DNA of 64,000 nt from Paraburkholderia caballeronis (GTDB lineage Bacteria; Pseudomonadota; Gammaproteobacteria; Burkholderiales; Burkholderiaceae): NCBI RefSeq assembly GCF_900104845.1, contig NZ_FNSR01000002.1, positions 1,054,001-1,118,000 of the forward strand, in the 5' to 3' direction. A program made the position numbers and the translations under genes. The notes below the pieces were generated by a model. That model was not told the DNA's origin, made no database searches, and saw only the letters and a list, made by a program, of their open reading frames with translations. Numbering within the stretch: the first letter of the stretch is position 1; each line of letters begins with the position of its first letter. Positions 20,271-30,191 of the stretch are shown one piece after another.

Positions 20271-20834
20271 ATGCAGTCCAGCCCTGCCCACCCACTTCAC
20301 AGCCTGCCGCGCTACGCGCCGTTGCAGTTCGATGCGCGCGGCACGGCCCATCTGCTGATCGCGCAGTCCGATGCACTGGATGCGCACGCCGCATTCATCG
20401 GAGAGCTAATGGAGTCGACCCGCGCCAGCGCACGTCTGCTGGGCGAGCCCGTGCAACTGACCGGCATCGCCACGCAGTGCTTCCATAGCAAACGGTCGCT
20501 CGAACAGTCCGTGCGGCAGCACCTGGCCGAAGCAGGCGAGGTCGGCCTGCGCGTTTATCTGTGCGGCGACGAAGCCTTCATCTGGCGCATGCGCCCGATC
20601 CTGACCGCGTCCGGCCTGCGCGGCGAGGAAATCCAGGCGGACGCGTCCCGCGCGCGCCGCGCGGTCTATTGCGTGCATTGCGGCGGCACGCACGACTACC
20701 CGTCGCAAGACGAGGTGACCTGTGCGGGCTGCGGCCTGCGCCTCGCGGTGCGGCAGCATTTTTCGCCGCTGCTGGGCGCGTATTTCGGCGGCTGCGCGAA
20801 TCCCGACACGCCTTATGCGGAGAACCGCGCATGA
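20271..20834 (+). CDS. dmmA: Dimethylamine monooxygenase DmmA-like small subunit
   Basis: A protein of 187 residues from the ATG at 20271; an ATG at 20244 would add nine residues and cannot be excluded. The N-terminal part is unmatched by common motifs. The C-terminus carries a zinc- or iron-binding-looking set CVHCGG..C-x2-C (CAGCGL) and ends HFSPLLGAYFGGCANPDTPY, which I recognise as the DmmA-like family. It overlaps the reductase gene by ATGA. Subunit letters differ between naming schemes, so the symbol is tentative. It is the first gene of the DMA monooxygenase cluster. Confidence 0.72.
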   Translation: MQSSPAHPLHSLPRYAPLQFDARGTAHLLIAQSDALDAHAAFIGELMESTRASARLLGEPVQLTGIATQCFHSKRSLEQSVRQHLAEAGEVGLRVYLCGDEAFIWRMRPILTASGLRGEEIQADASRARRAVYCVHCGGTHDYPSQDEVTCAGCGLRLAVRQHFSPLLGAYFGGCANPDTPYAENRA

Positions 20835-21766
20835 ACACGCTCGACGTTCGCGTTGCCGCGATCCGCCCGCTCACGCCCGTCGTGCGCGAACTGACGCTCG
20901 CGCCGGTTGCCGGGGAACTGCCGGCGTTCTCGGCCGGCAGCCACATCCAGCTCTGGATGAACGACGGCGAACGCGCGTACCGCAACGCGTATTCGCTGCT
21001 GGGCGACCCCGCGGATCGCAGCGCATGGCGCATCGCGGTGCGTCGTCAGGAGCCGTCTCGCGGCGGCTCCGCGTTCGTGCATGAATGCATCGAGCCGGGC
21101 ATGACGCTGCGCGTTTCCGCGCCGGCCAACCTGTTCGCGCTGAACGCCGGCTGCCGGACCCACATCCTCGTGGCGGGCGGCATCGGCATCACGCCGTTCC
21201 TCGCGCATATCGCGGAACTCGAACGCCGCCACGCCGATTTCGAACTGCACTACGCGTACCGGCCGGGCCTCACCGACGCGTATCTCGACGAACTCGACGC
21301 CCGGCTCGGCGCGCGCCTGCACCGCTACGACGGCCGGCACGCGAGATTCGACGCGGCCCGCGTGCTGACCGGGCGGCCGCTCGGCGCGCACGTCTACGTG
21401 TGCGGTCCGCAGCGGCTGCTGTCGGACGTGCGCCGCGCGGCGGAAACGCTCGGCTGGCCCGCAAGCCGGCTGCACTGGGAAGCGTTCGCCGCGCCCGCGC
21501 CGGGCACGCCGTTCAAGGCCACGCTGCGCCGCAGCGGCCTGAGCATCGACGTCGGCGCAGACCAGAGCCTGCTCGAAGCACTCGAAGCCGCCGGCATCGA
21601 CGTGCCGAATCTGTGCCGCGGCGGCGCATGCGGGCAATGCATCACGCCGCATCTGGAAGGCGACATCGAACATCGCGACTCGGTCCTGAGTCCCGACGAA
21701 CGGGCCACGCATCTGATGCCGTGCGTCTCGCGCGCCTGCGGCGCCACTCTCACTCTCGACCTGTAG
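20831..21766 (+). CDS. PDR/VanB-type reductase component of dimethylamine monooxygenase
   Basis: A 311-residue phthalate-dioxygenase-reductase-like protein. The flavin-binding motif RNAYSLLG lies at about residues 52-59, the NAD-binding segment HILVAGGIGITPFLAHI at about 110-125, and a C-terminal plant-type 2Fe-2S domain has CRGGACGQC and a fourth Cys in LMPCVSRA. It would carry electrons from NAD(P)H to the heme subunit encoded next. It is translationally coupled to the DmmA-like gene and 13 bp from the oxygenase gene. Confidence 0.85.
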   Translation: MNTLDVRVAAIRPLTPVVRELTLAPVAGELPAFSAGSHIQLWMNDGERAYRNAYSLLGDPADRSAWRIAVRRQEPSRGGSAFVHECIEPGMTLRVSAPANLFALNAGCRTHILVAGGIGITPFLAHIAELERRHADFELHYAYRPGLTDAYLDELDARLGARLHRYDGRHARFDAARVLTGRPLGAHVYVCGPQRLLSDVRRAAETLGWPASRLHWEAFAAPAPGTPFKATLRRSGLSIDVGADQSLLEALEAAGIDVPNLCRGGACGQCITPHLEGDIEHRDSVLSPDERATHLMPCVSRACGATLTLDL

Positions 21767-21779
21767 GAAGAGCGAAGCC

Positions 21780-22790
21780 ATGAGCGTATCCATCAAACCC
21801 GCGCAGACCTATCGCGGCGACTTCACGTACCGCAACAGCGAGCGCGCGATCGCCCGCTTCCCGTTTCCGTTCCCCGACGACAGGTACATGTACTCGGTCA
21901 ACATCGAGCCCGCGACGCCCCGCGATCCCGGCTCGGTGTTCGAGCATCACTTCGACATCGACGAGCACTACCGCTCCGAAGCCGCCGAGCGCGCGCTCGT
22001 GCTGGAACAGGACCCGCGCCGCTGCATCGTGATGCCGCATATGGAAACGGCGTCGTGGGACGCGCTCGACATGATCATGCATCACCTCGCGGCCGACTAT
22101 CCCGAGTGGTTCTCGCTCGAATACGACGGCGACCGGTGGCGCTGGACCAACCGCGCGCTCGACCTGCAACAGACCTTCACGTTCGGCGACGCCGCCACGC
22201 TGCCGTACGGGCCGCTCGAATACGTGATGCGGCAGACGCAGGGCGACATCGCGCTGCTCGACCAGCGCGACGGCGACCTGTTCATGGACGCCGGCGTCGT
22301 GACCGGCCCCGCGGACTGGTCGCTCGCCTTCGATGCGGGCATGAGCTTCAAGCAGTGGCATTCGCCGGTGCCGCTCGCGCATCAGATGGGCGTGTTCGAC
22401 CGCGCGCTGAAGTATCTGCTGGGCATCCAGCCCGGCAGCCCGGTGCGGCGGCTGAACTGGACGCTGACCATCAACCCGCGGCTCGACACGTCGTCCGAGA
22501 CCTGGCACACGTGGGGCAGCGAACGCGGCCAGGTCACGCCGGAGAACGTCGGCCGCGTCGTGCACCTGCGCGTCGAATTGCAGTTCATGGCGCGCCTGCC
22601 GCGCAGCAACGCGCTGATGTTCAGCATCCGCACCTACCTGTGCAGCATGGCCGACCTCGTCACGAATCCGGCGTGGGCGCGCCGTCTGCACCGCGTGCTG
22701 CGCGACCTGCCCGAGCCGGTCGCCGAATACAAGGGCATGTCCCGCTACCGCGCGACGCTGGTCGACTGGCTCGGCCAGTTCGACCGCTGA
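21780..22790 (+). CDS. Heme-dependent oxidative N-demethylase (DUF3445) subunit
   Basis: A 336-residue protein of the DUF3445/HODM alpha family, with features such as GSVFEHHFDIDEHY, LVLEQDPRRCIVMPHMETA, WTLTINPRLDT and FSIRTYLCSMADLV. In methylamine users this family provides the oxygenase component that removes a methyl group from dimethylamine as formaldehyde, giving methylamine. A good ribosome-binding site (GGAAGAG) precedes the ATG. The GcvT-like gene follows, as in known dmm clusters. Confidence 0.85.
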   Translation: MSVSIKPAQTYRGDFTYRNSERAIARFPFPFPDDRYMYSVNIEPATPRDPGSVFEHHFDIDEHYRSEAAERALVLEQDPRRCIVMPHMETASWDALDMIMHHLAADYPEWFSLEYDGDRWRWTNRALDLQQTFTFGDAATLPYGPLEYVMRQTQGDIALLDQRDGDLFMDAGVVTGPADWSLAFDAGMSFKQWHSPVPLAHQMGVFDRALKYLLGIQPGSPVRRLNWTLTINPRLDTSSETWHTWGSERGQVTPENVGRVVHLRVELQFMARLPRSNALMFSIRTYLCSMADLVTNPAWARRLHRVLRDLPEPVAEYKGMSRYRATLVDWLGQFDR

Positions 22791-22836
22791 CCCGCGTCTT
22801 TTCATTCGATAAAACTCATCCGTCGGAGCACCCAGC

Positions 22837-23967
22837 ATGGCACATTCATGGCGCATTTCCGCACTCGCCGACCGGCATCGCGCGCTCGGCTCGAACCTCG
22901 AAGACTGGAACGGCATGGGCACCGCATGGACCTATGCCAGCGACCTCGCCGACCATCACGAAGCGATCCGCACGAAAGCCGGCCTGATGGACGTCTCGGG
23001 ACTGAAGAAGGTCCATTACGTCGGCCCGCACGCGGAAAGCCTGCTGAACTGGGCCACCACGCGCGACATCGGCAAGCTCTATCCGGGCAAATCCGTCTAC
23101 GCGACCCTCCTCAACGAGGACGGCAAGTTCATCGACGACTGCATCGTCTATCGCACCGGTCCTAACGCGTTCATGGTCGTGCATGGCGCGGGCACGGGTT
23201 ACGAGCGCCTCGTCCGCTCGGCGCAGGGCCGCCAGGTCGCCGTGCTGTTCGACGACGACCTGCACGACCTGTCGCTGCAAGGGCCGGCCGCCGTCGAGTT
23301 CCTCGCGGAGCACGTGCCGGGCATCCGCGACCTGCCGTACTTCCACCATCTGCAAACGCGCCTGTTCGGCCGGCCGGTCATGATCTCGCGCACCGGCTAC
23401 ACCGGCGAGCGCGGCTACGAGATCTTCTGCAAGGCCGCCGATGCGCCGCTGATCTGGGACGCCATCCTCGATAAAGGCAAGCCGTTCGGCATCGTGCCGT
23501 GCGCGTTCACCGCGCTCGACTGGCTGCGCGTCGAAAGTTATCTGCTGTTCTATCCGTACGACAACTCGGAGATGTATCCCTTCGCCGACGAAAAGGCCGG
23601 CGACACGCTGTGGGAACTCGGCCTCGACTTCACCGTTTCGCCGGACAAGACCGATTTCTGCGGCGCGGCCGAGCATTTCCGGCTCGCGGGCAAGGAGCGT
23701 TTCAGGATCTTCGGCGTCGAGATCGACGCGCAAAAAACCACCCAGGCCGGGGACACGCTGTGGCACGACGGCAAACCGGTCGGCGTCATCACCTGCGGGA
23801 TGTACTCGCGGCTGACGGGCCGTTCGCTCGCTATCGCGCGCCTGTCCGTCGCGCAGGCGGCGGCCGGCACGCCGCTGGAGGTGCGCGGCAGCATCGAAGC
23901 CCGCGCGCACGCGGCGCTGCTGCCGTTCGACGATCCGGACAAGAAGAAGCGGACCGCCATCGGCTAG
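22837..23967 (+). CDS. GcvT-like aminomethyltransferase of the dmm cluster
   Basis: A 376-residue folate-binding aminomethyltransferase-like protein: DVSGLKKVHYVGPHAESLLNW, LQGPAAVEFLAEH, SRTGYTGERGYEIFC and GVITCGMYSRLTGRSLAIARL match the GcvT fold. Next to dimethylamine monooxygenase it likely captures the released C1 unit on tetrahydrofolate as 5,10-methylene-THF, limiting free formaldehyde. It resembles the gene called dmmD in some hosts. PurU and FolD follow downstream. Confidence 0.85.
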   Translation: MAHSWRISALADRHRALGSNLEDWNGMGTAWTYASDLADHHEAIRTKAGLMDVSGLKKVHYVGPHAESLLNWATTRDIGKLYPGKSVYATLLNEDGKFIDDCIVYRTGPNAFMVVHGAGTGYERLVRSAQGRQVAVLFDDDLHDLSLQGPAAVEFLAEHVPGIRDLPYFHHLQTRLFGRPVMISRTGYTGERGYEIFCKAADAPLIWDAILDKGKPFGIVPCAFTALDWLRVESYLLFYPYDNSEMYPFADEKAGDTLWELGLDFTVSPDKTDFCGAAEHFRLAGKERFRIFGVEIDAQKTTQAGDTLWHDGKPVGVITCGMYSRLTGRSLAIARLSVAQAAAGTPLEVRGSIEARAHAALLPFDDPDKKKRTAIG

Positions 23968-24054
23968 GCGGCAAGCGTCCTTTTCGCGGGCCGCCGGCGC
24001 GCGCGCCGCGCGCCCGGCCTGCTTCCCTTACGCCCACACTCAAGGATTCACGCT

Positions 24055-24912
24055 GTGAGCCAGAACTACGTCCTTACGGTCAGTTGCCCGGCCACGTCCG
24101 GCATCGTGGCCGCCGTCACGTCGTATCTCGCGTCGTCGCACTGCTACATCAGCGAGCTTGCGCAGTTCGACGACCAGACCAGCGGCACCTTCTTCATGCG
24201 CGCCGTCTTCCGCTTCAACGAAGGCGCGAAAGGCGACGTCGAGCGCGTGCGGCGCGACTTCTCCAGCATCGCGAACGACTTCTCGATGCAATGGAAGCTG
24301 ACCGGCACCGACGAGCGCATGAAGGTGCTGCTGATGGTCAGCAAGTTCGACCACTGCCTGTCCGACCTGCTGTACCGCCTGCATAAAGGCGAACTGCGGA
24401 TGCGGATCACCGCCGTCGTGTCGAACCATCTCGACCTGCGGCCGATGGCCGAGCGCGAAGGCATCCGCTTCGTCTATCTGCCGGTCACGCCCGAAACCAA
24501 GGCGCAGCAGGAAGCCGAGCTGATGCGCATCGTCGAGGAGACCGGCACCGAACTGGTCGTGCTCGCGCGCTACATGCAGATCCTGTCGAACGATCTGTGC
24601 AGGCAGCTCGCGGGCCGCGCGATCAACATCCACCACTCGTTCTTGCCCGGCTTCAAGGGCGCGAAACCGTATCACCAGGCATTCGAGCGCGGCGTGAAGC
24701 TGATCGGCGCGACCGCCCACTACGTAACGTCGGATCTCGACGAAGGGCCGATCATCGAGCAGGAAGTGCAGCGCGTCGATCACGTGTTCCAGCCCGAGGA
24801 CCTGGTGGCGGTGGGCCGCGACACGGAGACGGTCGCGCTGTCGCGGGCGGTCCGGTATCACACCGAGCACCGCGTTTTCCTGAACCAGCATCGCACGGTG
24901 ATCTTCCGATGA
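24055..24912 (+). CDS. purU: Formyltetrahydrofolate deformylase
   Basis: A 285-residue PurU. An N-terminal ACT domain ([21 protein letters not shown]) is followed by a formyltransferase-type catalytic domain with [29 protein letters not shown] and [17 protein letters not shown], which carry the catalytic Asn, His and Asp. The start is GTG at 24055. It releases formate and free THF from 10-formyl-THF. It overlaps folD by ATGA. Together they form an exit route for C1 units from amine demethylation. Confidence 0.95.
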   Translation: MSQNYVLTVSCPATSGIVAAVTSYLASSHCYISELAQFDDQTSGTFFMRAVFRFNEGAKGDVERVRRDFSSIANDFSMQWKLTGTDERMKVLLMVSKFDHCLSDLLYRLHKGELRMRITAVVSNHLDLRPMAEREGIRFVYLPVTPETKAQQEAELMRIVEETGTELVVLARYMQILSNDLCRQLAGRAINIHHSFLPGFKGAKPYHQAFERGVKLIGATAHYVTSDLDEGPIIEQEVQRVDHVFQPEDLVAVGRDTETVALSRAVRYHTEHRVFLNQHRTVIFR

Positions 24913-25793
24913 GCGCCGCGCAACGGATCGACGGCAAGGCCGAAGCCGCGCGCGTGCTCGACTCGCTGCGGGACGACGTCGAGCGGCTGCGCGAGCAGGG
25001 CTGCGCGCCGTGCCTCGCGGTGGTGCTGGTCGGCGACGATCCGGCGAGCGACGTGTACGTGCGCAACAAGGTGCTGCGCGCGCGCGAAACCGGCATCGAG
25101 TCGGTCGAGCACCGGCTGCCGGCCAACACGAGCGAGGACACGCTGCTGACGCTGATCGCGGCACTCAACGCCGATCCGGCGGTGCACGGCATTCTCGTGC
25201 AGATGCCGCTGCCCGCCGGGCTCGACGAACACGCGGTGATCGACGCGATCGCACCCGCGAAAGACGTGGACGGCTTCCATCCGGCCAACGTCGGCCAGCT
25301 CGTGCTCGGCGACGCGACCCTCGCGCCGTGCACGCCGAACGGCTGCCTGCATCTGCTGCGGCAGGTCGCGGGCGACCTGAGCGGCAAACACGCAGTCGTG
25401 GTCGGCCGCTCGAACATCGTCGGCAAGCCGATGGCCGCGCTGCTGCTCCAGGCGAACTGCTCGGTGACGGTCGTGCATTCGCGCAGCACGAATGCCGCCG
25501 CGCTGTGCCGGCAGGCCGACATCGTGGTCGCGGCCGTCGGCCGGCCGCGCCTGCTCGACGCCGGCTGGATCAAGCCAGGCGCGATCGTCATCGACGTCGG
25601 CATCAACCGCATCGAGATCGACGGCCAGCCGAAGCTGGTGGGCGACGTCGATTTCGACAGCGTGGCGCCGGTCGCCGGCGCGATCACGCCCGTGCCCGGC
25701 GGCGTCGGCCCGATGACCATTGCGTTCCTGATGAAAAACACGATCGCCGCCGCGGTGCGCCAGCAGGCGATGCGCGACGCGATCGCCGCCTGA
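24909..25793 (+). CDS. folD: Methylene-THF dehydrogenase / methenyl-THF cyclohydrolase
   Basis: A 294-residue FolD with the family signatures [14 protein letters not shown] (substrate Tyr-Lys region), [36 protein letters not shown] and [15 protein letters not shown]. It converts 5,10-methylene-THF to 10-formyl-THF, the substrate of PurU. It is probably a pathway-specific second copy, since organisms of this group also need a housekeeping folD. Confidence 0.95.
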   Translation: MSAAQRIDGKAEAARVLDSLRDDVERLREQGCAPCLAVVLVGDDPASDVYVRNKVLRARETGIESVEHRLPANTSEDTLLTLIAALNADPAVHGILVQMPLPAGLDEHAVIDAIAPAKDVDGFHPANVGQLVLGDATLAPCTPNGCLHLLRQVAGDLSGKHAVVVGRSNIVGKPMAALLLQANCSVTVVHSRSTNAAALCRQADIVVAAVGRPRLLDAGWIKPGAIVIDVGINRIEIDGQPKLVGDVDFDSVAPVAGAITPVPGGVGPMTIAFLMKNTIAAAVRQQAMRDAIAA

Positions 25794-25836
25794 TGCGCTG
25801 CGCCCCACTCACGCTTGCCGAACCAAGGAAACCGAC

Positions 25837-27201
25837 ATGAACCAACGTGTTGCAATCATCGGCGCAGGGCCGTCCGGCCTCGCGCAACTCCGCGCGTTCC
25901 AGTCCGCCGAAGCCGGCGGCGCGGAGATCCCCGAACTCGTCTGCTTCGAGAAACAGTCCGACTGGGGCGGCATGTGGAACTACACATGGCGCACCGGCAC
26001 CGACGAACACGGCGAGCCGGTGCACGGCAGCATGTACCGCTACCTGTGGTCGAACGGACCGAAGGAATGCCTCGAATTCGCGGACTACACGTTCGAGGAG
26101 CACTTCGGCAAGCCGATCGCGTCGTACCCGCCGCGCGCGGTGCTGTGGGACTACATCAAGGGCCGCGTCGAGAAGGCCGGCGTGCGCAGGTACATCCGCT
26201 TCGATACCGTCGTGCGCAACGTCAGCTTCGACGCCGCGACGCGCCGCTTCACGGTGACGGTGCACGACTTCGGCACGGATCGCAGCTACGCGGAGGAGTT
26301 CGACTACGTGGTCAACGCGTGCGGCCACTTCTCGACGCCGCATGCGCCGACGTTCCCGGGCTTCGACACGTTCAAGGGGCGCATCCTGCACGCACACGAC
26401 TTCCGCGACGCGATGGAATTCCGCGGCAAGGACATCCTGCTGATCGGCAGCAGCTATTCGGCCGAGGACATCGGCTCGCAATGCTACAAGTACGGCGCGC
26501 GCAGCATCACGAGCTGCTACCGGAGCGCGCCGATGGGCTACCAGTGGCCGCCGAGCTGGGAGGAAAAGCCGCTGCTCGAACGCGTGGACGGCAACACCGC
26601 CCACTTCGCGGACGGCAGCCGCAAGAAGATCGACGCGATCATCCTGTGCACCGGCTACAAGCACCACTTCCCGTTCCTGCCGGACAGCCTGCGTTTGCAG
26701 ACGAACAACCGCCTGTGGCCGCTCGACCTGTACAAAGGGGTGTTCTGGGAAAACAACCCGCAGATGATCTATCTCGGCATGCAGGACCTGTGGTACTCGT
26801 TCAACATGTTCGACGCGCAGGCGTGGTACGCGCGCGACGTGATTCTCGGGCGCATCGCGCTGCCCGAACGCGACGCGATGCACGCGGAGAATCTCGCGTG
26901 GCGCGCGCGCGAGGAAACGCTGGTCACCAATCAGCAGATGTTCGAGTTCCAGGGCAGCTACATCCAGGAACTGATCGACGCGACCGACTACCCGAGCTTC
27001 GACATTCCCGGCGTCAACCGCACGTTCCTCGAATGGAAGCATGACAAGCACGAGAACATCATGGGCTATCGCGACAAGTCGTACCGGTCGCTGATGACCG
27101 GCACGCAGTCGCCGCCGCACCATACGCCGTGGGTCAAGGCGCTGGACGACTCGATGGAGGCGTATCTCAGCACGCCGGCCGAACTGGCCAGGGCCGGCTG
27201 A
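25837..27201 (+). CDS. tmm: Trimethylamine monooxygenase
   Basis: A 454-residue bacterial flavin-containing monooxygenase. The FAD motif is [16 protein letters not shown], the FMO signature [11 protein letters not shown] is present, and the NADP motif is [15 protein letters not shown]. Long blocks such as [37 protein letters not shown] and [17 protein letters not shown] regions agree with the characterised Methylophaga/Roseobacter Tmm as I recall them. It oxidises trimethylamine to trimethylamine N-oxide with NADPH and oxygen, and can also oxidise dimethyl sulfide. It lies 43 bp after folD and just before the Tdm-like gene. Confidence 0.92.
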   Translation: MNQRVAIIGAGPSGLAQLRAFQSAEAGGAEIPELVCFEKQSDWGGMWNYTWRTGTDEHGEPVHGSMYRYLWSNGPKECLEFADYTFEEHFGKPIASYPPRAVLWDYIKGRVEKAGVRRYIRFDTVVRNVSFDAATRRFTVTVHDFGTDRSYAEEFDYVVNACGHFSTPHAPTFPGFDTFKGRILHAHDFRDAMEFRGKDILLIGSSYSAEDIGSQCYKYGARSITSCYRSAPMGYQWPPSWEEKPLLERVDGNTAHFADGSRKKIDAIILCTGYKHHFPFLPDSLRLQTNNRLWPLDLYKGVFWENNPQMIYLGMQDLWYSFNMFDAQAWYARDVILGRIALPERDAMHAENLAWRAREETLVTNQQMFEFQGSYIQELIDATDYPSFDIPGVNRTFLEWKHDKHENIMGYRDKSYRSLMTGTQSPPHHTPWVKALDDSMEAYLSTPAELARAG

Positions 27202-27216
27202 ATGAGGGAGACACGC

Positions 27217-29535
27217 ATGACACCGCGCCCGCCGTCCGTCTCGCGACCGTATGAACCCGCCTTGTCAGCCGATCATGAACGCTCCCGCGTGGCGGGCGGC
27301 GAGCTGGGCGTCGTCGAACTGCAACCCGGCGACGAACTGCGCGTGATCGACGTGGAAGGGCTGCAACCGGCCGAGTTGCTCGCGCTGCACGCGACGCACG
27401 GCGGCTGCGCACTGGACGCGCTCGGGCTGACGGCGGACCCGCAGGCTACGTTCATCGCCGGGCTGCTGGAGCGCGCGCCGGCGCACATCGCACGACTCGG
27501 CCTGTCGCCGGACCGGTTGCCCGCGAGCGCCGCGCTGTGGCCGTCCGACACCCCCGCCGGCCACGCGCGCAGCTTCACCGCGCGCGAATCCGTCGTCGCG
27601 CTGATCGCGGCCCCGGGCGTGCACGCGCCGCTCGACGCGCCGGGCCGGCAGCCCACCGAACTCGAAATCGTCGTCCGGCGCGCGCAGCCGTCGGACAAGC
27701 CGCGCGCGCCCGAGCCGCTGGCCGAGCCGCTCGCGGACTTCGTGGTCCCGCCCGGCACCGCTATCGCCTACACCGTCAAGGCCGGCGAATATGTGCAGAT
27801 CGTCGACGTGGCCGGACGCCAGTGCTCGGACTTCGTCGCGTTCGATCTCGCGGCGCTCGGACACGGCGAGGTCGTCGATCTCGACCCGACGGTCACGCGC
27901 ACGCTCAACGGCAGCGCATACCCGGCCCCCGGTCTCTTTTCGCGCTTTTATGACCGCAACATGCAGCCGATGCTCGAAGTCGTGCGCGATACGGTCGGCC
28001 GGCACGATTCGTTCGCGCTCGCCTGCACCGCCCGGTACTACGACGCGCAGGGCTACCCCGGCCATGCCAATTGCAGCGACAACATCAGCGCCGCGCTCGA
28101 AGCGTTCGGCGTCCCGGCGCGTCCGGGATGGCCCGCGATCAACTTCTTTTTCAACACCGGCATCGACGCCGGCCAGCAGATCACGCTAGACGAGCCGTGG
28201 TCCCGGCCCGGCGACTATGTGCTGCTGCGCGCGCTGAAGGACCTCGTCTGCGTCAGCACGTCGTGTCCCGACGACATCGACCCGGCCAACGGCTGGAATC
28301 CGACCGACATCCAGGTTCGCACCTATTCGAGCAAGGAGCGCTTTTCCGTGTCCCTCGCCCTCCGATCCACGCCGGACGCGCCCGCGGTGCTGACCCGCGA
28401 ATCCGGCTTTCACCCGCGCACCGCCGCGCTGACGAAACGCTTCACCGACTATCGCGGCTGGTGGCTGCCGACACAGTTCGAAGGCTACGGCCCGATCGAC
28501 GAGTATTACGGCTGCCGCGAGCGCGCGGCGATCATGGACCTGTCCGCGCTGCGCAAGTTCGACGTGATCGGCCCCGACGCCGAGGCGCTGCTGCAATACT
28601 GCCTGACGCGCGACGTGCGCCGCCTCGCGGTCGGGCAGGTCGTGTATTCGGCCATGTGCTATCCGCACGGCGGCATGCTCGACGACGGCACGCTGATGCG
28701 CTTCGGCCCGGACAATTTCCGCTGGATCTGCGGCGAGGACTTCGCCGGCATCTGGCTGCGCGAGCAGGCGCAAAAACTCGGCATGAAGGTGTGGATCAAG
28801 TCGGCGTCCGCGCAGATTCACAACGTCGCGCTGCAAGGCCCGCAAAGCCGCGCGATCCTGCAACCGTTGATCTGGACGCCCGGCACCCAGCCGTCGCTCG
28901 ACACGCTCGGCTGGTTCCGCTTCCTCGTCGGACGGCTCGACGGCTACGACGGCCATCCGGTGATCGTGAGCCGCACCGGCTACACCGGCGAACTCGGCTA
29001 CGAGATCTGGTGCCATCCGGACCATGCGCCGGCCGTCTGGGATCGCGTGTGGGCCGCCGGCCAGCCGCACGGCCTCGTGCCGCTGGGTTTCGACGCGCTG
29101 GACACCCTGCGCATCGAAGCGGGCCTCGCGTTCGCCGGCCACGAATTCAGCGACGAGACCGATCCGTTCGAAGCGGGCATCGGCTTCTGCGTGCCGCTTA
29201 GGACCAAGACCGACGACTTCATCGGCCGCGACGCGTTGCTGCGGCGGAGCGCGCATCCGCAACGCAGGCTCGTCGGGCTGGAACTCGACGGCAACGAGCC
29301 GGCGGGCCACGGCGACTGCGTGCACGACGGCCGCGCGCAGATCGGCGTGGTGACCAGTGCAACCCGTTCGCCGCTGACCGGCAGGCAGGTCGCGCTGTGC
29401 CGGCTCGACGTCGGTTACGCCGAGGCCGGCACCGTCGTGCAGATCGGTAAGCTCGACGGGCAGCAGAAGCGCATCGATGCACGGGTGGCGGCGCCGATCT
29501 TCTACGATCCGGAGAAGGCTCGCGTGCGGAGTTGA
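27217..29535 (+). CDS. tdm: Trimethylamine N-oxide demethylase-like DUF1989-GcvT fusion
   Basis: A 772-residue fusion. Residues about 20-165 form an N-terminal domain. Residues about 170-390 are DUF1989, with cysteines in GRQCSDFVAFDL, HANCSDNIS and LVCVSTSCPDDIDPANGW that fit the metal site. Residues about 395-772 are a GcvT-type folate domain (SRTGYTGELGYEIWC). This is the architecture of Tdm, which splits TMAO into dimethylamine and formaldehyde and passes the C1 unit to THF. The start at 27217 was chosen because AGGGAGA lies at the right distance; the ATG at 27202 overlaps that ribosome-binding site. Confidence 0.88.
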   Translation: MTPRPPSVSRPYEPALSADHERSRVAGGELGVVELQPGDELRVIDVEGLQPAELLALHATHGGCALDALGLTADPQATFIAGLLERAPAHIARLGLSPDRLPASAALWPSDTPAGHARSFTARESVVALIAAPGVHAPLDAPGRQPTELEIVVRRAQPSDKPRAPEPLAEPLADFVVPPGTAIAYTVKAGEYVQIVDVAGRQCSDFVAFDLAALGHGEVVDLDPTVTRTLNGSAYPAPGLFSRFYDRNMQPMLEVVRDTVGRHDSFALACTARYYDAQGYPGHANCSDNISAALEAFGVPARPGWPAINFFFNTGIDAGQQITLDEPWSRPGDYVLLRALKDLVCVSTSCPDDIDPANGWNPTDIQVRTYSSKERFSVSLALRSTPDAPAVLTRESGFHPRTAALTKRFTDYRGWWLPTQFEGYGPIDEYYGCRERAAIMDLSALRKFDVIGPDAEALLQYCLTRDVRRLAVGQVVYSAMCYPHGGMLDDGTLMRFGPDNFRWICGEDFAGIWLREQAQKLGMKVWIKSASAQIHNVALQGPQSRAILQPLIWTPGTQPSLDTLGWFRFLVGRLDGYDGHPVIVSRTGYTGELGYEIWCHPDHAPAVWDRVWAAGQPHGLVPLGFDALDTLRIEAGLAFAGHEFSDETDPFEAGIGFCVPLRTKTDDFIGRDALLRRSAHPQRRLVGLELDGNEPAGHGDCVHDGRAQIGVVTSATRSPLTGRQVALCRLDVGYAEAGTVVQIGKLDGQQKRIDARVAAPIFYDPEKARVRS

Positions 29536-29561
29536 ACGGTCATGTCTTCGTTCCTGTTTAC

Positions 29562-29577
29562 TGGATTTTTTTATCCA
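29562..29577. promoter_or_regulatory. Dyad TGGAT-N6-ATCCA before the XRE/cupin gene
   Basis: TGGAT (29562-29566) and ATCCA (29573-29577) are perfect inverted repeats around six T residues, 15 bp upstream of the ATG at 29592. A further ACTGGA repeat follows. The position is right for autoregulation by the XRE/cupin protein. The stem is too short and the T-run is in the loop, so it does not look like a terminator of the upstream gene. Confidence 0.45.
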
Positions 29578-29591
29578 CTATACTGGAACAC

Positions 29592-30191
29592 ATGGACGTG
29601 AACCTTCTCCTCGCGCGCCGCGTGCGCGCGCTGCGCGCCGAACGCGGGCTGTCGCTCGATGCGCTGGCCGAACGAAGCGGCGTCAGCCGCTCCGCGATCT
29701 CGCTGATCGAGCGCGGCGAAAGCAGCCCGACCGCCGCGGTGCTCGACCGCCTCGCGACGGCGCTCGGCGTCGCGCTCGCGTCGCTGTTCGACGCCGCGCC
29801 CGACGACGCGGCCCCCGACGCGCAACCGTCGCCGCTGTCGCGCGCCGCGACGCAGCCGGTGTGGACCGATCCCGAGTCGGGCTACACGCGCCGCAACCTG
29901 TCCGCATCCGCCGATTCGCCGCTGCAACTGGTCGAGGTGCGCTTCCCGGCCGGCCAGCGCGTCGCGTATGACACCGGCCCGCGCGACGTCGAGATCCATC
30001 AGCAGGTGTGGGTCATCGAAGGCGCGATGGAGCTGACCGTCGCCGGCACAACATGGCGGCTCGAAACCGGCGACTGCCTGTCGATGCGCGTCGATGCGCC
30101 GATCGTGTTCAGCAACCCCGGCCGCCGCGCGGCCCGTTATCTGGTCGCGCTGACCACCGTGCCGTCCGCGCGCCGCAGGAGACCCGCATGA
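29592..30191 (+). CDS. XRE-family regulator with C-terminal cupin
   Basis: A 199-residue regulator. Residues about 5-62 are an XRE helix-turn-helix (RRVRALRAERGLSLDALAE, GVSRSAISLIERGESSPT). Residues about 120-190 are a cupin (HQQVWVIEGAMELTV, LETGDCLSMRVDAPIVF) that would sense a small ligand. It overlaps the GNAT gene by ATGA, a common pairing in proteobacteria. Whether it controls the neighbouring tdm operon or only itself cannot be seen. The start at 29592 gives the usual length of the family. Confidence 0.9.
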   Translation: MDVNLLLARRVRALRAERGLSLDALAERSGVSRSAISLIERGESSPTAAVLDRLATALGVALASLFDAAPDDAAPDAQPSPLSRAATQPVWTDPESGYTRRNLSASADSPLQLVEVRFPAGQRVAYDTGPRDVEIHQQVWVIEGAMELTVAGTTWRLETGDCLSMRVDAPIVFSNPGRRAARYLVALTTVPSARRRRPA

